The translations under genes were made by a program, and so were the position numbers. The notes under the pieces are model-generated. The model was not told the DNA's origin. It saw nothing but the letters and a program-made list of their open reading frames with translations, and ran no database searches. 64,000 bases of DNA from Takifugu bimaculatus (taxonomy: Eukaryota; Chordata; Actinopteri; Tetraodontiformes; Tetraodontidae): positions 16,778,400 to 16,842,399 of the forward strand of contig CP034994.1 of NCBI GenBank assembly GCA_004026145.2. The letters are read 5' to 3'. Positions 33,727 through 47,970 of the stretch are shown here, piece after piece (positions within the stretch are counted from its first letter, which is position 1; the number at the start of each line of letters is the position of its first letter).

Positions 33727-36700
33727 GTGAGTGAGCCAGGCTGAAGCTGCGCACCTTCTGCTCCAATGATCTGGTTTCATCCAGGCTTCAACAACCAGGC
33801 TCCGTTTTGACTGATTTGCTAGAACATCAGACCATGAGACTTGTTGTCAGTAGACAATGATAATGTCATTACATTACAGAAACGTCAGCCAAAATAACAT
33901 GACACAATGGAGGAACTAAGACAATAGAGCCTTCTTGAACCTCAGCCATTTCATGCTCCAGTTGTTTTTTAAAAAAGGATGCAAAACAGCATTTGCAAAT
34001 GTGCAGGGTTGATGCTGATGGACTGAACCATTAGTGGATCACAAAGTCCTCAAAGACAGACACAGACATTGTAAAGGGGGCCAGAAAATTATGAAATGAA
34101 ACTGAAATAATACTGGTCCCTTCAAATTGATTCATTTATCTACAATGATCCTATAAATAAAATTTAAATTCCGTCACATATTAACTACTCATCTGATCTG
34201 TTGATTGATGTGCGCATCTTTTTCTGGGCCACATTTACCCCAACATCTTTGAAGGGGGGGGGGCACCATGAGGAGCAGCAAAGTGCTGATTCATGACTTC
34301 AGACCAGAACGCCACCTCTAATCATCTCTAATTCCTAAAGAGAGCTTTTGTTGCTTTTGTCTTCATAACTCCTGCGGGGGGTCTGGCAGAGCGTGGAAGG
34401 AAACAGAGAACCCCCCCACACACACACACATCCCCACCCCCCCACTGATGATAAGATACTTGGCTGACATTAGTAAACGCTCTCAGTTACCAGCACCAGC
34501 GCTCCTCCCACTGCAGGCTGATACCAGCTTTCACTTTTTATCTTTGTGTCTGTTCCTTTGTGTTGCCCATCCTGATTTTATCTGGCGTAATCCAGGTTCA
34601 TTTGTTCCGCTGCAGCGCATCAGAAAAGAGCTCCAGCTGGTTAAACACCCTCCCTTTTTCTCCTCTCTGTTCCATACGTTAAACATAAGTTTAACCTGGT
34701 GACCAGCCTGGTTAACCAGACCTGGTGACCTTCTTACTTTAGATCTGTGCTCTGGAACTATAAAGCGTCCCCGTCTTGTCTCACCCGCAGCACAGGGACA
34801 GCTCCGGCGCCACTGTCCTTCACCTCGCATCCCGCTTCAGTCACCACGAGGTCACCGACTGGCTGCTGAAAAGCGGCGAGGGAGACCCGGGGGCTTCCAC
34901 GGATACGGGGGCCCTTCCTATTCACTACGCCGCTGCCAAGGGAGACCTGTGCTCGCTGCGACTGTTACTGGAGCACAGCCCTAAGTAAGAGAAACATGGT
35001 GTCCAAAGCAAAGTTTTCCCAAGTTAACCTTGAACTTGAATCCAAAAACATGCACTGAAAACACGAAAAAGAAGATTTTTACCAAGATTAATTTAGATTG
35101 TGGGTTCTTAAATGTATGTGAAAGTTGAGAACATTGTCTGAGAGATGCTACCTGTGTGTTTCTCTGAACATTACTCATGCAGATACTTACTCGTTGCTGC
35201 GTACATGTTGTGTTATGAACACATTTGTAGTATTTCTAGGATTTATGCTAACAAGCTAATGTGCCTGTCTGCTGTAAATAGCTCACCCAACATTTATTAA
35301 TGGCTGAATCAGCTTTTTTGTAAATGATTTGTTCAATTTAAACTCTTCTTCACATTGAACACCTACATTTTATTTAAAACATGTATTTTAATTGTAAAAA
35401 ATAGGACTCTGTATTATATTAGCTCCGACTGCTCCTGGTTGTTGCCTGGTGACATAAATTGACATGATCTTAGCCATCATGAAGTTAGATGTAAATCTGG
35501 TTCCAGGTCTTACTGAGAACTTAAGTTTCATTTTTCTAATGAAATAATTTGCAACTCTTTAAGAGTGTCGCCAGGGAGAGATGCGTCAGCCACATTGACT
35601 ATGGAAATATCTGTCAACAACCAGGTTTGCGTTTCTAGATCACTCAGCAACTACTTAGCATCCAATCCTACTTAAAAAATATCACTAAGTAGTTTAACTT
35701 TCCCAAAATATAGCCTACCGCTATAACTCCTGTCTGCTTCCTTATGTAATAGACCAGGTATTTCCACTTTTTTGACACCATTGACACAGTTTTATGCTCC
35801 TTACCCACTTTTACTTTCTCAATTAAGTCATTTTTTCATGTGAGAGGAAACATACGGAACATACATATTAAGGTTCATTTTAACTCTTCTTACTTGCATT
35901 TTCAGTAAAATCCTATCTCTAGGTGTGAGAAACTAAAGCAGCAATATCGACAGAAAACCGCGTTGATGAGCAGAGGCTGTTATTTCGTGTCAGAATTAAC
36001 AGGAAATAACTTCATGCCGTCTCCCTCTAACGTTGTCCACTTGCACCCCAGACGGCAACATAGCTGCTGAAAATTTAATGATCCTCAGGGACTCGGCAGC
36101 TCCCTGATAACTGGGCCCCATTCACTCTCCTCCAGCACCACTCCCACTATTGCTGTTTACCACCGTCTCCATGGTGATGCACAGTCGCACCAACCAGTGA
36201 TAAAGCTAACGAAGAGAACAAATCCATTTGAGTTGACGGGCTCCTTTCTGGCTGCCGTCAGCCATTGTCGGCAGTCATCGTTTGCAGAACCAAGATAACA
36301 TTGTTTTTATTTTACAGGTTTGTCTTTGTGAGACAGAAGACGTGATTGGATGGCTAAAAAATACAAAAATATCCTAGTTGTTATAAAATGTTAGATGTCG
36401 GAGGTACTCCTGATTATGTTTAAGATCTTTTTCAAGAAACTTATATATTTTTATAAATTCTTTACGGGCGCTGAAAAACAGAGTATTACAGTTTACACTC
36501 GCATGTACTGTAAAAAATCTGTACGTAAATTAAAAATCAAAAATGATGACTGTTACATTGAGTCATCGTCAAAAACACGGTTAGCTTAGCAGTAGCTACA
36601 CAAAATACACACATACAGTTATCGTGTGAATGTGTGTGTGTGTATAAATGTGACATCACTGGTATTTATTTAATTTACAAATGATATTTAAATTAGTGGC

Positions 36701-39700
36701 TTGGTTTTTTTCCATTTTAGAGGAGCTGAGCCGACTAGTTTGCGTGCTATCGTGTCCCTGTTTACAATCCTGTTACCCAAAGAGAATAAAGGAGAGACAA
36801 AGGGCAGGAGAAAAGGTGACATTACAGACAGATTATGCCAGCATTTCGTTTAGATTAAGATCTGCGGCTAAACTCAGCTGAGAAGCATTCTGGGGTCAAA
36901 GTTCAGTGAGAGGGGGGCTCATTCACAACTTCTCAGTCTCGTTGAGTTTGAACTGGAAAGTGAAATGAATCCATAATTAATTGCTACATCATGCCGGACT
37001 TTCAGGTAAATAATCTTCAAATATCCATCAGGAATTTAGCTCAGCAAGAGCTTTCATCATGCAGCAGTTTTTATAATACAAGCCCCTGAAGTCAAGCTGT
37101 TTTTATTATGCACGAAGCAGCTCAGAGCTTCCAGAGTTTAACCCTTAAGCTCACTTTTTTCAGCTCCAATCCCCTTAAGGAAGGTGGACGAAAACCCTCT
37201 CCAGGAGGTTTAAACAGAGAAAACATTTTCAGGTGCTTTCAGGCACTAGACAACAGTCAGGCTGCTGCTTTTTGGTCCTATAGTTTTAACCCAGATTGAA
37301 TTATGAGGGTGTTCCGGCTCACCGTCATCATGTTTGATGCTCCTCAGCGGCTGCTAATCTGCTGCTATATGTTGTGCTACCCTCAGTGTGGAAACAGGCA
37401 GATTGGTCCTTATCTAACCAGTATCAGCCTGCCATGATCCAGGTTTGATTAAACATAACATGCATTCACCAATTAGAGAAAAAAATAAAGTCATGCACTC
37501 CGTGCGCGGGTGAGGAGTTTGTTTAAACAATATAACTGCAGGGGGCGGAAAATGGAAGAAACAGTTGCGTTTCGTGTGATCGGTACGTTTCCATGATGTC
37601 ATGTATACGTTCTCCCAGAACACTTCATTATTTAGCTAACAGCTAATTAAGATAACAAGGCTTTATCAGACAGGAGGCCCATTAGACTGACATTAATTAT
37701 AGTGCTTGTAATGAAGAATACCTGAGCCTTTGTTACACATGGGACAGTACGGAACAGTCGATGAAGTAAATTACTCCACAAGCTGGCGGGAATATCAAGT
37801 GACGACCACTACGGTGTTTCTTCCCCCCCTCCTTGTATGACTGGCGGGCGAGCGCCCTTTGTGCCACTTGCTAGCTGCGTAGTCACACAAGGCTAACCTC
37901 TTTCTTGGCCCTTTGAAATGCACACCTCTCCTCCAAAAGCACTTCTTTAATGGAGGGCGTGAGCCTCTTCAGTCCGAAGAGGCGTGACAAAGGCCATTTG
38001 TGCACCCCTGTGGAGATGGTGCTAAACACTGCTAAAGGGATTAATGACAAATGGAGACATCTGTCCTGGTAATGGGTATCCCACTTTGATTAGAATTATT
38101 TTAAAGATATCTGTACGAGCTAATCCAAGGAAGGATCATTGTTATCAGTGAGGACCTACTCTCCTGCCCGCTGGTGCAACTCTTGGAAGCAGTAAGTTGG
38201 GCAAAGCCAGTGGAGCGATAATCCTCTTAGGAGACACATTGCTCATTTGTCAGTGTCCAAATAAAGCACAACCTTATGGGATTTAGCAGGGAGGCGTTCG
38301 TCCATTCCCCGAAGCCCCGCTGTGATTGACAAGATCTGGGACGGGGAAAGACACGGGCAACGGGTGAGCCGTTCCCTGGGGAGGGGAGGGGGTGAGCTGA
38401 AAGGGAAGAGCAGCAGAATGTGGCTCAGTATTATTGCTGTCTGCTCTCGAAATATCCCAATGTTGACACGGGCAGAGGGACGTTTCCGTCCAGCCTTCGG
38501 ATACACGCAGACAGCTTAGAGGCTATAAACAGCCACTTATTCTGAGTGTGCAAAGACAAGAAACATGCCCCTGGCAGATGATGGAGGGCTGTTTTCAGCC
38601 AATTGTTGTGGCTTATTTGCAGAAAGACACCAGCTGTCCCCTTGTCTCCCACCCCTGGGTGCTATGCAAAGTGTTTCAGCAGCACTCTCATCACGACAGA
38701 GGAAATGCTTCCTTCTGGCTTTCAATAATCCCTGCTAACCAGTTCATGTTCCTCTGAATGACATGGAGATTAAATGAATGCATAGATCTTTCCACTTTCT
38801 TTATAGTCACACCCACATTTCTCCCAGCCTGGGTGCTGATTACGAAGGCTCTCGGTGCTCTGTAGTCCCCCACTGAGCTTTGAGTGGGATTTTCTTCTAA
38901 AGAATTAAGTCTTAAAGGCTCTTTTTTCACTTGGCAAAGAGTGTAATTGTATATGTTTGCGGCTTTCAAATAATAAGCTGTTGTTTTTTTAATGACAGGC
39001 TCGGTTGAATTTGCGTGGAATGCAAAGACTATGTAAAGACTTCCGAAGCGTGCTGACTCAGCTTTCCCTCCTCCCGACAGCCTCATCAACTCTCAAACCA
39101 AGAATGGTGCCACGCCGCTCTACCTGGCCTGTCAGGAGGGTCACCTGGAGATCGTCCAGTACCTGGTCAAGGACTGTCAGGCTGATTCCAGCATGCGAGC
39201 CGGTGACGGGATGACGTGTCTCCACGCCGCTGCACAAATGGGCCACAACACGGTCATCGTCTGGCTGGTGCGTCAGGAGGAAAGAGCTCATCTCTATGAT
39301 CCGTACGATGATGACGCCTCTCTCCCGTCTGCCCTCAGATGAGTTTCACGGACATCAGCCTGACGGACCGGGACGGCGACGGGGCCACGGCCATGCACTT
39401 TGCGGCCAGCCGGGGCCACGCCAAGGTGCTGAGCTGGCTGCTGCTGCACGGCGGGGAGATCGTCACCGACAGCTGGGGAGGGACCCCGCTACACGACGCG
39501 GCGGAGAACGGCGAGCTGGAGGTGTGTGTGGGGGATTTTAGAGGGTGGAAAATCCACATATCGAGCTCATCACCAGTTTTAAAAGGAAGGATTCAAAGTA
39601 ATGGGAATATTGGCGCCCTGAAGCATCACGCAATGTGGCACACCACAGTCGAGACCCTTTTTTTAAAAGATCATGCTTGTTGGTCTTCAGCTAGCTGTAT

Positions 39701-42290
39701 GAATTTCACATAACCATCTGCTTTGAATGGCTAACCTCGCTGCGGCGCCACGCCGACCGGCTGTTTTGACTAACGTCACCTTAGAACCAGGCTCAGGCCT
39801 CTGAGCTGATCCAGTTTTTTACCACCAGGTCCGACAAAAACCAGCGCAGATTTGTTTCTTTTGTTTGTTCGGCATTCCAGTGCTGTCAGATCCTGGTGGT
39901 GAACGGCGTGGACCTGGGCATCAAAGACCAGGACGGCTTCACGGGGGCGGACCTGGCAGAGTATAACGGCCACAGCCAGTGCGCCAAGTACCTGCGCACC
40001 GTGGAGAACATGGTCAGTGTCGCTGTTCCCGCCCACCCTCTGTGTGAAATCTGTTTCTGTGGCACTGAGGTATGTTTACTGTTAGTGAACTCACAAGAGG
40101 ACTTTGTTCCACGTCCAGTTTCCATGAGCCAAGAAGATCAGGGAGCTTTAGCTGCTGGTGTTGATTGGTTTGTCACACAGTTGCATAATGTATCGGATGC
40201 TGCTGGTTAAACGCTTATCAGAGCTTGACTGATGTGTGTTAGCGTTACGTTTCCCAGTATAATGAGCAGCAATCGGTCTAGTGGGAGCCGTGGGATTGTG
40301 GCCGTCTGACAAAATGTGCAGTGTTTGTCCAGAACTCTGTGGATGCTGATGACCCAACCTGGGCCTTGCCTGACATCAGCTTCTCACACAGCTAATTAGG
40401 AGCGGTGAACACGCGGAATTCTGTTAGCGTTGAAATCCCAGGGCGGCCCGAGAAAAAAAATTAAGCGCACCCCAGAGTGTTCAGCCTGTTTTAAACATAT
40501 TTTCTCCCTCCCTGACTGGTCCCTTCGGAGAATCCGAGGGCCCGAGGGCCTTTCTGATTCATTCCCGGCTGCTAATTAAACTTGTAAAGGTGTTCTCCTC
40601 GTTTGGGTCATCACTGCCATCGCATATCAGGCTCCATTTGATGCTTCATAACGATTTCCATCAGCGGAACAATAATCCATTTCACAACTCGTGTCCTTCC
40701 ACAGAGTGTGGAGCACCGTGTTTTGTCCCGGGACCCCTCGACGGACCTGGAGTATAAGCAGCCCGACTCGGGCCTGTCGTCCCCAAACACTACCATGCCC
40801 CCAGCCACCCAGGCGGCCCACTTTGACATCAGCTCTCCGTCCAGCTCCATGTCCAACTACGACTCAGCCAACTCCAGTCAGTCCAGCACGGGAGAGAAAA
40901 GAGTCAGCGGGCCCACTTCCAGGGGCCCGCCCACTCAGCTGAGCAGGGTGGCGCACACAGGTGTGTGTTGGGTTTTTTCAGACTACACATTTTTATAGTA
41001 ACATAGATGTTATGATACCAAACTGCAGCTTGTTTCCCATAACTTGGGGAGTGCAGCCACATGTCACATGTCCTCACTGACGATACCTCCAGGTGCACAG
41101 TAATTTGGTGCTGCACCCTAGTGGTGGAGGTGTGGATTGTTTATTTAAGCAGAGGACGCCTCCATAACCTCCTACCTCTAATTCATGTTTGAAAGGAGGA
41201 GGGGGGGTTCAAAACAGCGGTGCCCCCCTCATAAATCCCCCCTCAAACATGGAATCTGCTTTTCCTGCAGGTGCGTCGGATTCGGCCATTTCAGACATGC
41301 AGGCGTACATGGACATGCTAAACCCCGACATCGCCTCAGACGCCCACAAGAACAGCGCGCCATCGGCCTCCCATGCCGTCTCCAAGGCTCCGCCTCCACC
41401 CACCTATCCGCCGCCGCCGCCCCCTCCCCCGGGGTCTCTCCCCACGCCCCCTCCGCCGCCGAGCTACCCAGCCCCGCAGCCGCCTATGGAGCCCTCTTCA
41501 GCGGAGTTCCTGAAGGTTAAAAGCAATCTACGCCATGTGGAGAGCAACACCGCCAAGAAGAAGGTCAGCCACCTGTAACAATAATGACTTTAAAAATGAA
41601 TTTCAAATTTGATTTGAGAATTTTGAGATTATTTTTTTTTATTAATGGATGGTCTTGTGAGCAGATGAGATAATGAAGAATAGGAAGTCACCCTAAAGAG
41701 AAAGGTTTGGGTGTTTGGGATTAATTGGCCATTCATGGGCCATTTTCCCCTGTGACTAATCAGATGGGTTTATGTAACTGGGAGCCCAGTCTGAGCACAC
41801 ACAATGCTGTTATTGTGTTAGCATGGCTAACGAGGCTAACAAAGAAGCTCATTACTGTGGCAGGTCCTCTGGGTTGGCAAGCACAATCATTTTCATGATG
41901 AGTTCCATCTTAATTCCAGTAATTAATCTGGCTTTGGATCACGCAGACAGTTTATTAAGAGACGATGTGGAGAAATTAAAGTTGGCATCAAGGTTTGTGC
42001 TGCAAATATGAAAATCATAAATATTTGTCACAGCCAACCGAATATTATATAGTTAAAAGAGACACGGCCCAACTGATCTGTTAGATGTTATCAAGTCCAT
42101 ACGTGGCAACAGTGTCCGATGTCCAGGAGGGGCTTTGCGCTGTTTGTGTGTGCACGCATGATCAACCAGACTAGAGAGTTTTTAATTAGTGCCATCTTCT
42201 TCTTCTCTCTCCTCCCCCTTCACCCTGAGCTGGTACCCAGGTGACCAACCCAGGCGTGCTCTCATTAACTATTTAACAGAAGCCACAGCT

Positions 42291-42325
<35 letters not shown>

Positions 42326-45300
42326 AGATAACTGCGTGCCATATACATTCAGAGGAAAACAACGTGGGCGCCATAGCAACAGGCAACAGTAGCCTGCTGC
42401 TCTGATCTCAACGCTGCAGCAAACCTGTTGAATGAGGTTGTAAATGTTTCATTGTTGTTTGTTTATTCTGGGATTCTTCCGAGGCTGCTCCTCATTGGTC
42501 ATTGCACCCCCACCCCCCCACCCCCCCACTCCATGTTTCTTTCGCTCTTCCCACAGAATTACTGTTTTCTGACATATTGCTGCCAAGACACGGCACCAAA
42601 CCAGAACGTTCTAATACCCCAAAGCCTGGGAGATTTGAGCGCGGTCGGCCATGTTGAGGGCAGCGCCTGGGTCTTTGTGTTTTGCATAAGAGGTACCGGA
42701 CAGGGCCGGGGAGTGGTTGGCCTGTGGGCTGGTGGTGACATCATTACCGCCGCTGTGGCCGCCCTGATACGTTATTGATGAGGCCTGTGGGTAAAGTGAG
42801 AGGGCAGGTAGAGTGACAGGCGTAGCGCTGAGCGGACAGGAGCAGATGCTCTGGATTTGGTGACACCGATTCTCTGTGCTCCGTTTGGTTTGTGGACACG
42901 ACTGTGCAGCCCGAAGGAGAGGATTCTGATCCCAGGTAGGACTGGAAGGGGATTAGGATTTTTTTATTTTTTTGGCAATCCAGTGTAATGTTAAATTTAA
43001 CCCCTTCCTTCACCCCGAGTTGAGTCCTTTCAGCTGTTCTTTAGTCTGGTATTTTTCATAGTTCATTCACAATTGGAGTGAGTCCTTTCTTGTGTTTGCT
43101 GTAGCTGTGTTTCATAGCCACTCGTATCGTTTTTGTTTAAGTTTTTGATTGACTTAAACAGCTCGCCTATGCCGATGCTCTCCGCGTGCCACAGGCAAAC
43201 ACACCGAACAGAATCAAACAGCATCCTCGTTTAACAGTACTTGATGCTATAAAGAAAAAAACAGCCTGAAAACAATGACATCCCGCTGACAGCCAGATGT
43301 GTGCATAATAGCTCTATATGTAAGTGTGTGTACAAAGGCCGTGCGCGTTCGCTATTGTCGGTCTCGCTCCCTGGAGGAGGACAATCAAACCATCTGTAGC
43401 GCTTCCTGCTCGTGTTACCCTCCCGTCCGATGAGTGCTCAGGGACCGTTCCTTTGACGGCAGACATGAGCAAACACAACCGAACCAGCCAATCAGAACAC
43501 GACACCACAAAGGAGGAGAGGTCAGGGGTCAGCCGTGCATTATTTGCCCTTAAATTCATTCAGACCCCCGCCGGCTGTGTTCAGGTGGAGGCAACAATGT
43601 AAATGCACGTCTGGAGCCGTCTCAAGCCCAACCCTGGATTTGAAAGGCAAAGTAACTGTACATTTTCCTGCAAAGATTCTGTTACAGCTGCATTGGGATG
43701 TTTAATGCACAGAGGGAAATGCGGGATTATTTTTTTTTTTGTTTTTACTTTTACCGTTTAATTTTTGAAATGTGTTGTGATGCACTCTGTTGGGGAAAAA
43801 TGTTGCTTTTGCATCAATATTCACAGAGGTGAATATGTGCTGCCAGGTCGTCCTGTGCTTTTAAAGAGTCCGACATCAGGAGATGGATACTCTGATTTTA
43901 CGGCTCCGCTGCTCTCACACATACACGGGGGCAGAAAGTGAGCGCGGCAGGAGGGTCTGGATTTATGCTAACGCGGCTTCCAGCCTCTCCATGTTGGTCA
44001 AATACAGCAGGAATGCTAATGCTCCACTTTTAAAGTGCATTGTTGGTTTTGCTAATGGTGAATAAAAGCTTTGTTCTGTTATTCAAACAAGGCTGCTGTG
44101 GTCACACGACAGAGCTAATCTGCCACCAAAAGCTAATAAGTACACCTTGGAGTGCACGTTGTTCCACAAATGACATTAGAAAAGGACCGTTTAGCAAAGT
44201 GTTTGTGTTCCGTTGTGTCATCGGGATATTATAAATGTCGCTGCATCTCATTAGACAGTCTGTCTGATTTATTGAACGTTTCCTCATTACTTTTTGCAGC
44301 TGACTCCAGGAGAGGGCCACGACAGACTCCGGCGGGTGGACTCCAACAGGAAGTCGAGGAGCTTCAGTAAGCAGCCCAGCACTGGAGACTACTACAAGAA
44401 CCTCAGCCTCAACGACAGCGCCGAGCCCCGAGGGAGCAGAGGAATGGCACCTAACGAGGAGGTAAGGCGGCCCTCTGCTGGGTGTGGCGGCAGCGCAATC
44501 TCAGCGTGGCAGCGCTCTATGTCGCCCGTGTGTTGACACAGGTGTGTGACATCTGTGAGGAATCAGACAGGTTTTCCTGCTCCGCGGTGTCGTGTTCCCA
44601 CACCGGCTGCATGACGTCACACGGCTGTTACAGCTTCTCGCTGTCACCTCATGCAAACTCCTCATTTCCATGCTTCTTGCGTCCACGCCCTGTTTCGTCT
44701 CCAGTCCAGACCCAGCAGCACGAACCAGGAACTCCAGTTTGCCTTTTGGTCTGGTTTTACTGGTGAGCAGCACAATGATCCGTGGTTGATGTATTGTCCT
44801 ATAAGGAGTGTAGGATTACTGGAAAAAACTGGATCTTTTTCTGCCACATGCCTCCACTGGCAGCAGGAATAGACTAGTGTGTCATTGGTGTCTCTGGGGA
44901 CGTGTGTTTTTGTAATCTCAAGGGTTTTAGGAGTGGGGGGGGGTGGGGGGGTCACACTGATACGGGGTACAAGCTGCATTAAGCCAATTAAGGCCCTTCC
45001 CGGTCTCAGGGGCATGTTAACAGATGGCGCGGCTAATCAGCTGGCCCAACGGCACGTGCTGCCACGACCCATCTGGACGGGGCCCCTGCCACTCCCAAGG
45101 GGGGGGGGGGGGGTCGCAGTGTACAGAGGGCAACAATAATGAGCACGCGTCTGGAGAAAGGAAGAAGGGCGGGGCAGAGCTAAATGTCACGGCCCGTTAA
45201 TTTGCCTCCAGCTGAGTTACGGCACACTTACGGCACGTGTCAGACATGTGCGTCCTGGGCGTGGCGGGGGGGGGGGTAAATCACTATCACTTGCAGTGAC

Positions 45301-47913
45301 AGATGGCTTCTTCTGATGGGTTCCCCTCAGAGTTCCCCTCTAGAGATTAGGTCATATTAGTAGCAGTGTATTATGTCTTTATGAGTCAATTAATGATGGC
45401 AGGAAGCAGAGCGACGACACGTCTACTAGGGCTGCGTACATCTGTCACTGCTGACAGTCTGCAGTTATTTACTGCCCACGGGACGTCCCCAACATGCCAA
45501 TACAGGGGAACACTGCCACACGGAATGGTTATTATTATTGTTATTGTTGTTGTTGTTGTTGTTAAAATAATTATAATAGCATAATTTCTTAAAGTCATTG
45601 ATTCTACCATTCATTGACTGTTTATGTCTATTGATGACTGCACTTGTCTAATTATTGATTTTTTTACGTCTGTTTTCACTTTGGTGCTGGTTAAAGTAGT
45701 TTGGTTAAAGTAGAGCAGCAATCAGAGCTCAAACTCCTGTCATGATCACAGAAGACACATTAGTAGTTTTATGTTCCACTTATATGTGTGGTAAAAACCC
45801 GCCAAAGCAAAAAAACAACAAAAATACCCCATATGACTAATGTAGCTCCGCCCCTTTCTGTTCAGGGCTCCCTGTTATTGGAGGACCGCAGCCACAGCCC
45901 CACCCACACCACCGAGAACGGCGCCGTGGAGGAGACGGTGGCGCCCCCGCCTCCTCCGCCCCCGCCTCCTCTTCCACCGAGCAATCCAACGCCGCCGCCG
46001 CCCCCCCCTCTGCCAGCCGACCAGAGTCCCCCCGCCAGTAACCCCACCAACCAGCGACGCCCCTCGTCGTCATCGGGGGGAAGTGAGTCTTCCACGCTGC
46101 TTTTTCCTCCTTTGTGTCTATAAATGGGAAAAACCTCCTATTTCCTGTTGAGGGTGATACTCTTGCGCCCATTCCCAGGGTGACCTGACTGGTTAAAGAC
46201 CAGTTCAATCTGACCCTCGCGTCCTTAATAATGGATTCTAAATTAATGATGCGGGGTTTCTGTTACTCTAAGAACTGGTTTAGTGTTCACCCATTCCCTT
46301 AAGTGCCCACGTTGCCCCGGATGCTGTAGAGTAACAGGTAAACGTTTCCCGCCAGCCGTGCTCGTCTTAGATGTTGTGAGTTGGCGTGTAGCCGCCATCA
46401 CTTTCTGCCGATGTAACCCAGTTTAATAATGCTGACTCGGCTAATTTCACGACGACTGGTCCCTGCACCTACTTCCCAGTCGTCTTTTTCCCTGTTCCCA
46501 ACTGCCTGTTTCCACGTTCTCACCTGCTCCGTCTGCTTCTGTTTCTCTCTTTGCTTCTGCTGTTTTTCTTCTCTTCTTTGCCTCCTCACTGCTGCTCTGT
46601 GAAGGTGGGGATGTGTCTGCCCCTCCGGCAGAGGGAGGCGTCTCCAGAACAATGAAAAGTAAGTACAGGCTGCGTTAACCCGCAAGGCGTAAAGAACAGG
46701 AGATCCATTCGTGGTTTAGCTTTGAGCTAGTTTGCTGTGTTGTTGCTCAGGACAGGACGCAGCAGGTTTCAGCGTTTATTGGTATTGTATTGGTTTTATA
46801 TGTTATATTTTCCTCCAACACGGGAAAAAACCATGAGGGGGGCGGGAATCCCCATTTGTCGAATATTATATAGTTCTTTATAATTTATATTATATAGTGT
46901 TATATATGATTAATGAATATCCCTAAAAAAATAATTGATTTGGGATTTTGTGCAACTCCTTAAACGCTATTTTACACTATATGAAATATCACTATCCAGG
47001 ATCAATCACATGGTGTGGCCTCACCTTTGTGTCAGAGCTCCGTGAACAATACACACCGTAGGTACATCTATAAACAAGTAATAAACCTTTTGGTCGGGCT
47101 GTAAACTATAACCAGCTGGATTTAGGCAAGGTTCCACTAACAATGTATACAGTTGGTACTTTGTTAAACTATTTATGCTCCACCTGCTGTCTAATGAGAT
47201 AGTAATCAAATGCTTAGCTCCAACATAGCCTCGCTAATAGCATGACTTGTCTTTAAGCAATAGGACGGTTATAAAGCAGCTCTTAGTTGGTCGTAAAGTT
47301 AAAGGCCACCAACATGTCTGAGCTGTCATATATGGCTCCTGATTTTGTTTTATCCCAGAACAGAAAACATTTTCTGTTGCACATTCTTGGTTGTGTGGCT
47401 GTTTTTTTTTTTAAATTATTTTTAGTTAATGTAGGTAAGGACACGTATGATACAAAATGAAAGTGAAGTTAATATTTGATCTCATTGACCCCCCCAAAAA
47501 GTCACATTTCTGTCATAAAACTAACTTTATGAGAGAGCTTTTTGCTGCCCTAGCAAGGCTCATTCACAGAGTGACAGTATCTTGACTGGAGGGTCAGACG
47601 GCCGTCACGTGCTGTCGTAAATGTGCATCAGGTCGTTTCTTTTGGTTCACGAGCCGTCTGAGGCTCCGCGGGTGTCGGGCTCCCGCCACTTGGGCCATAA
47701 TCCTGTAAATATGAGGAGAGGTGCATGTCATGAATGTGTATGGTTGTGTGAGGGGCCGTGGGGAGGGTTGATCCAGTCGAGCGGACTAACAGGATGGGGA
47801 TTGACGGGTGTGTGTGTGGGTGGGTGTGTGTTAATTCTGGTATGGCTTGCCAATAGCTGCTGTCACTTCCAGTTACTGGTGATTCCTTTAGATTTTGCCC
47901 CAACTGTAATGAT

Positions 47914-47970
<57 letters not shown>

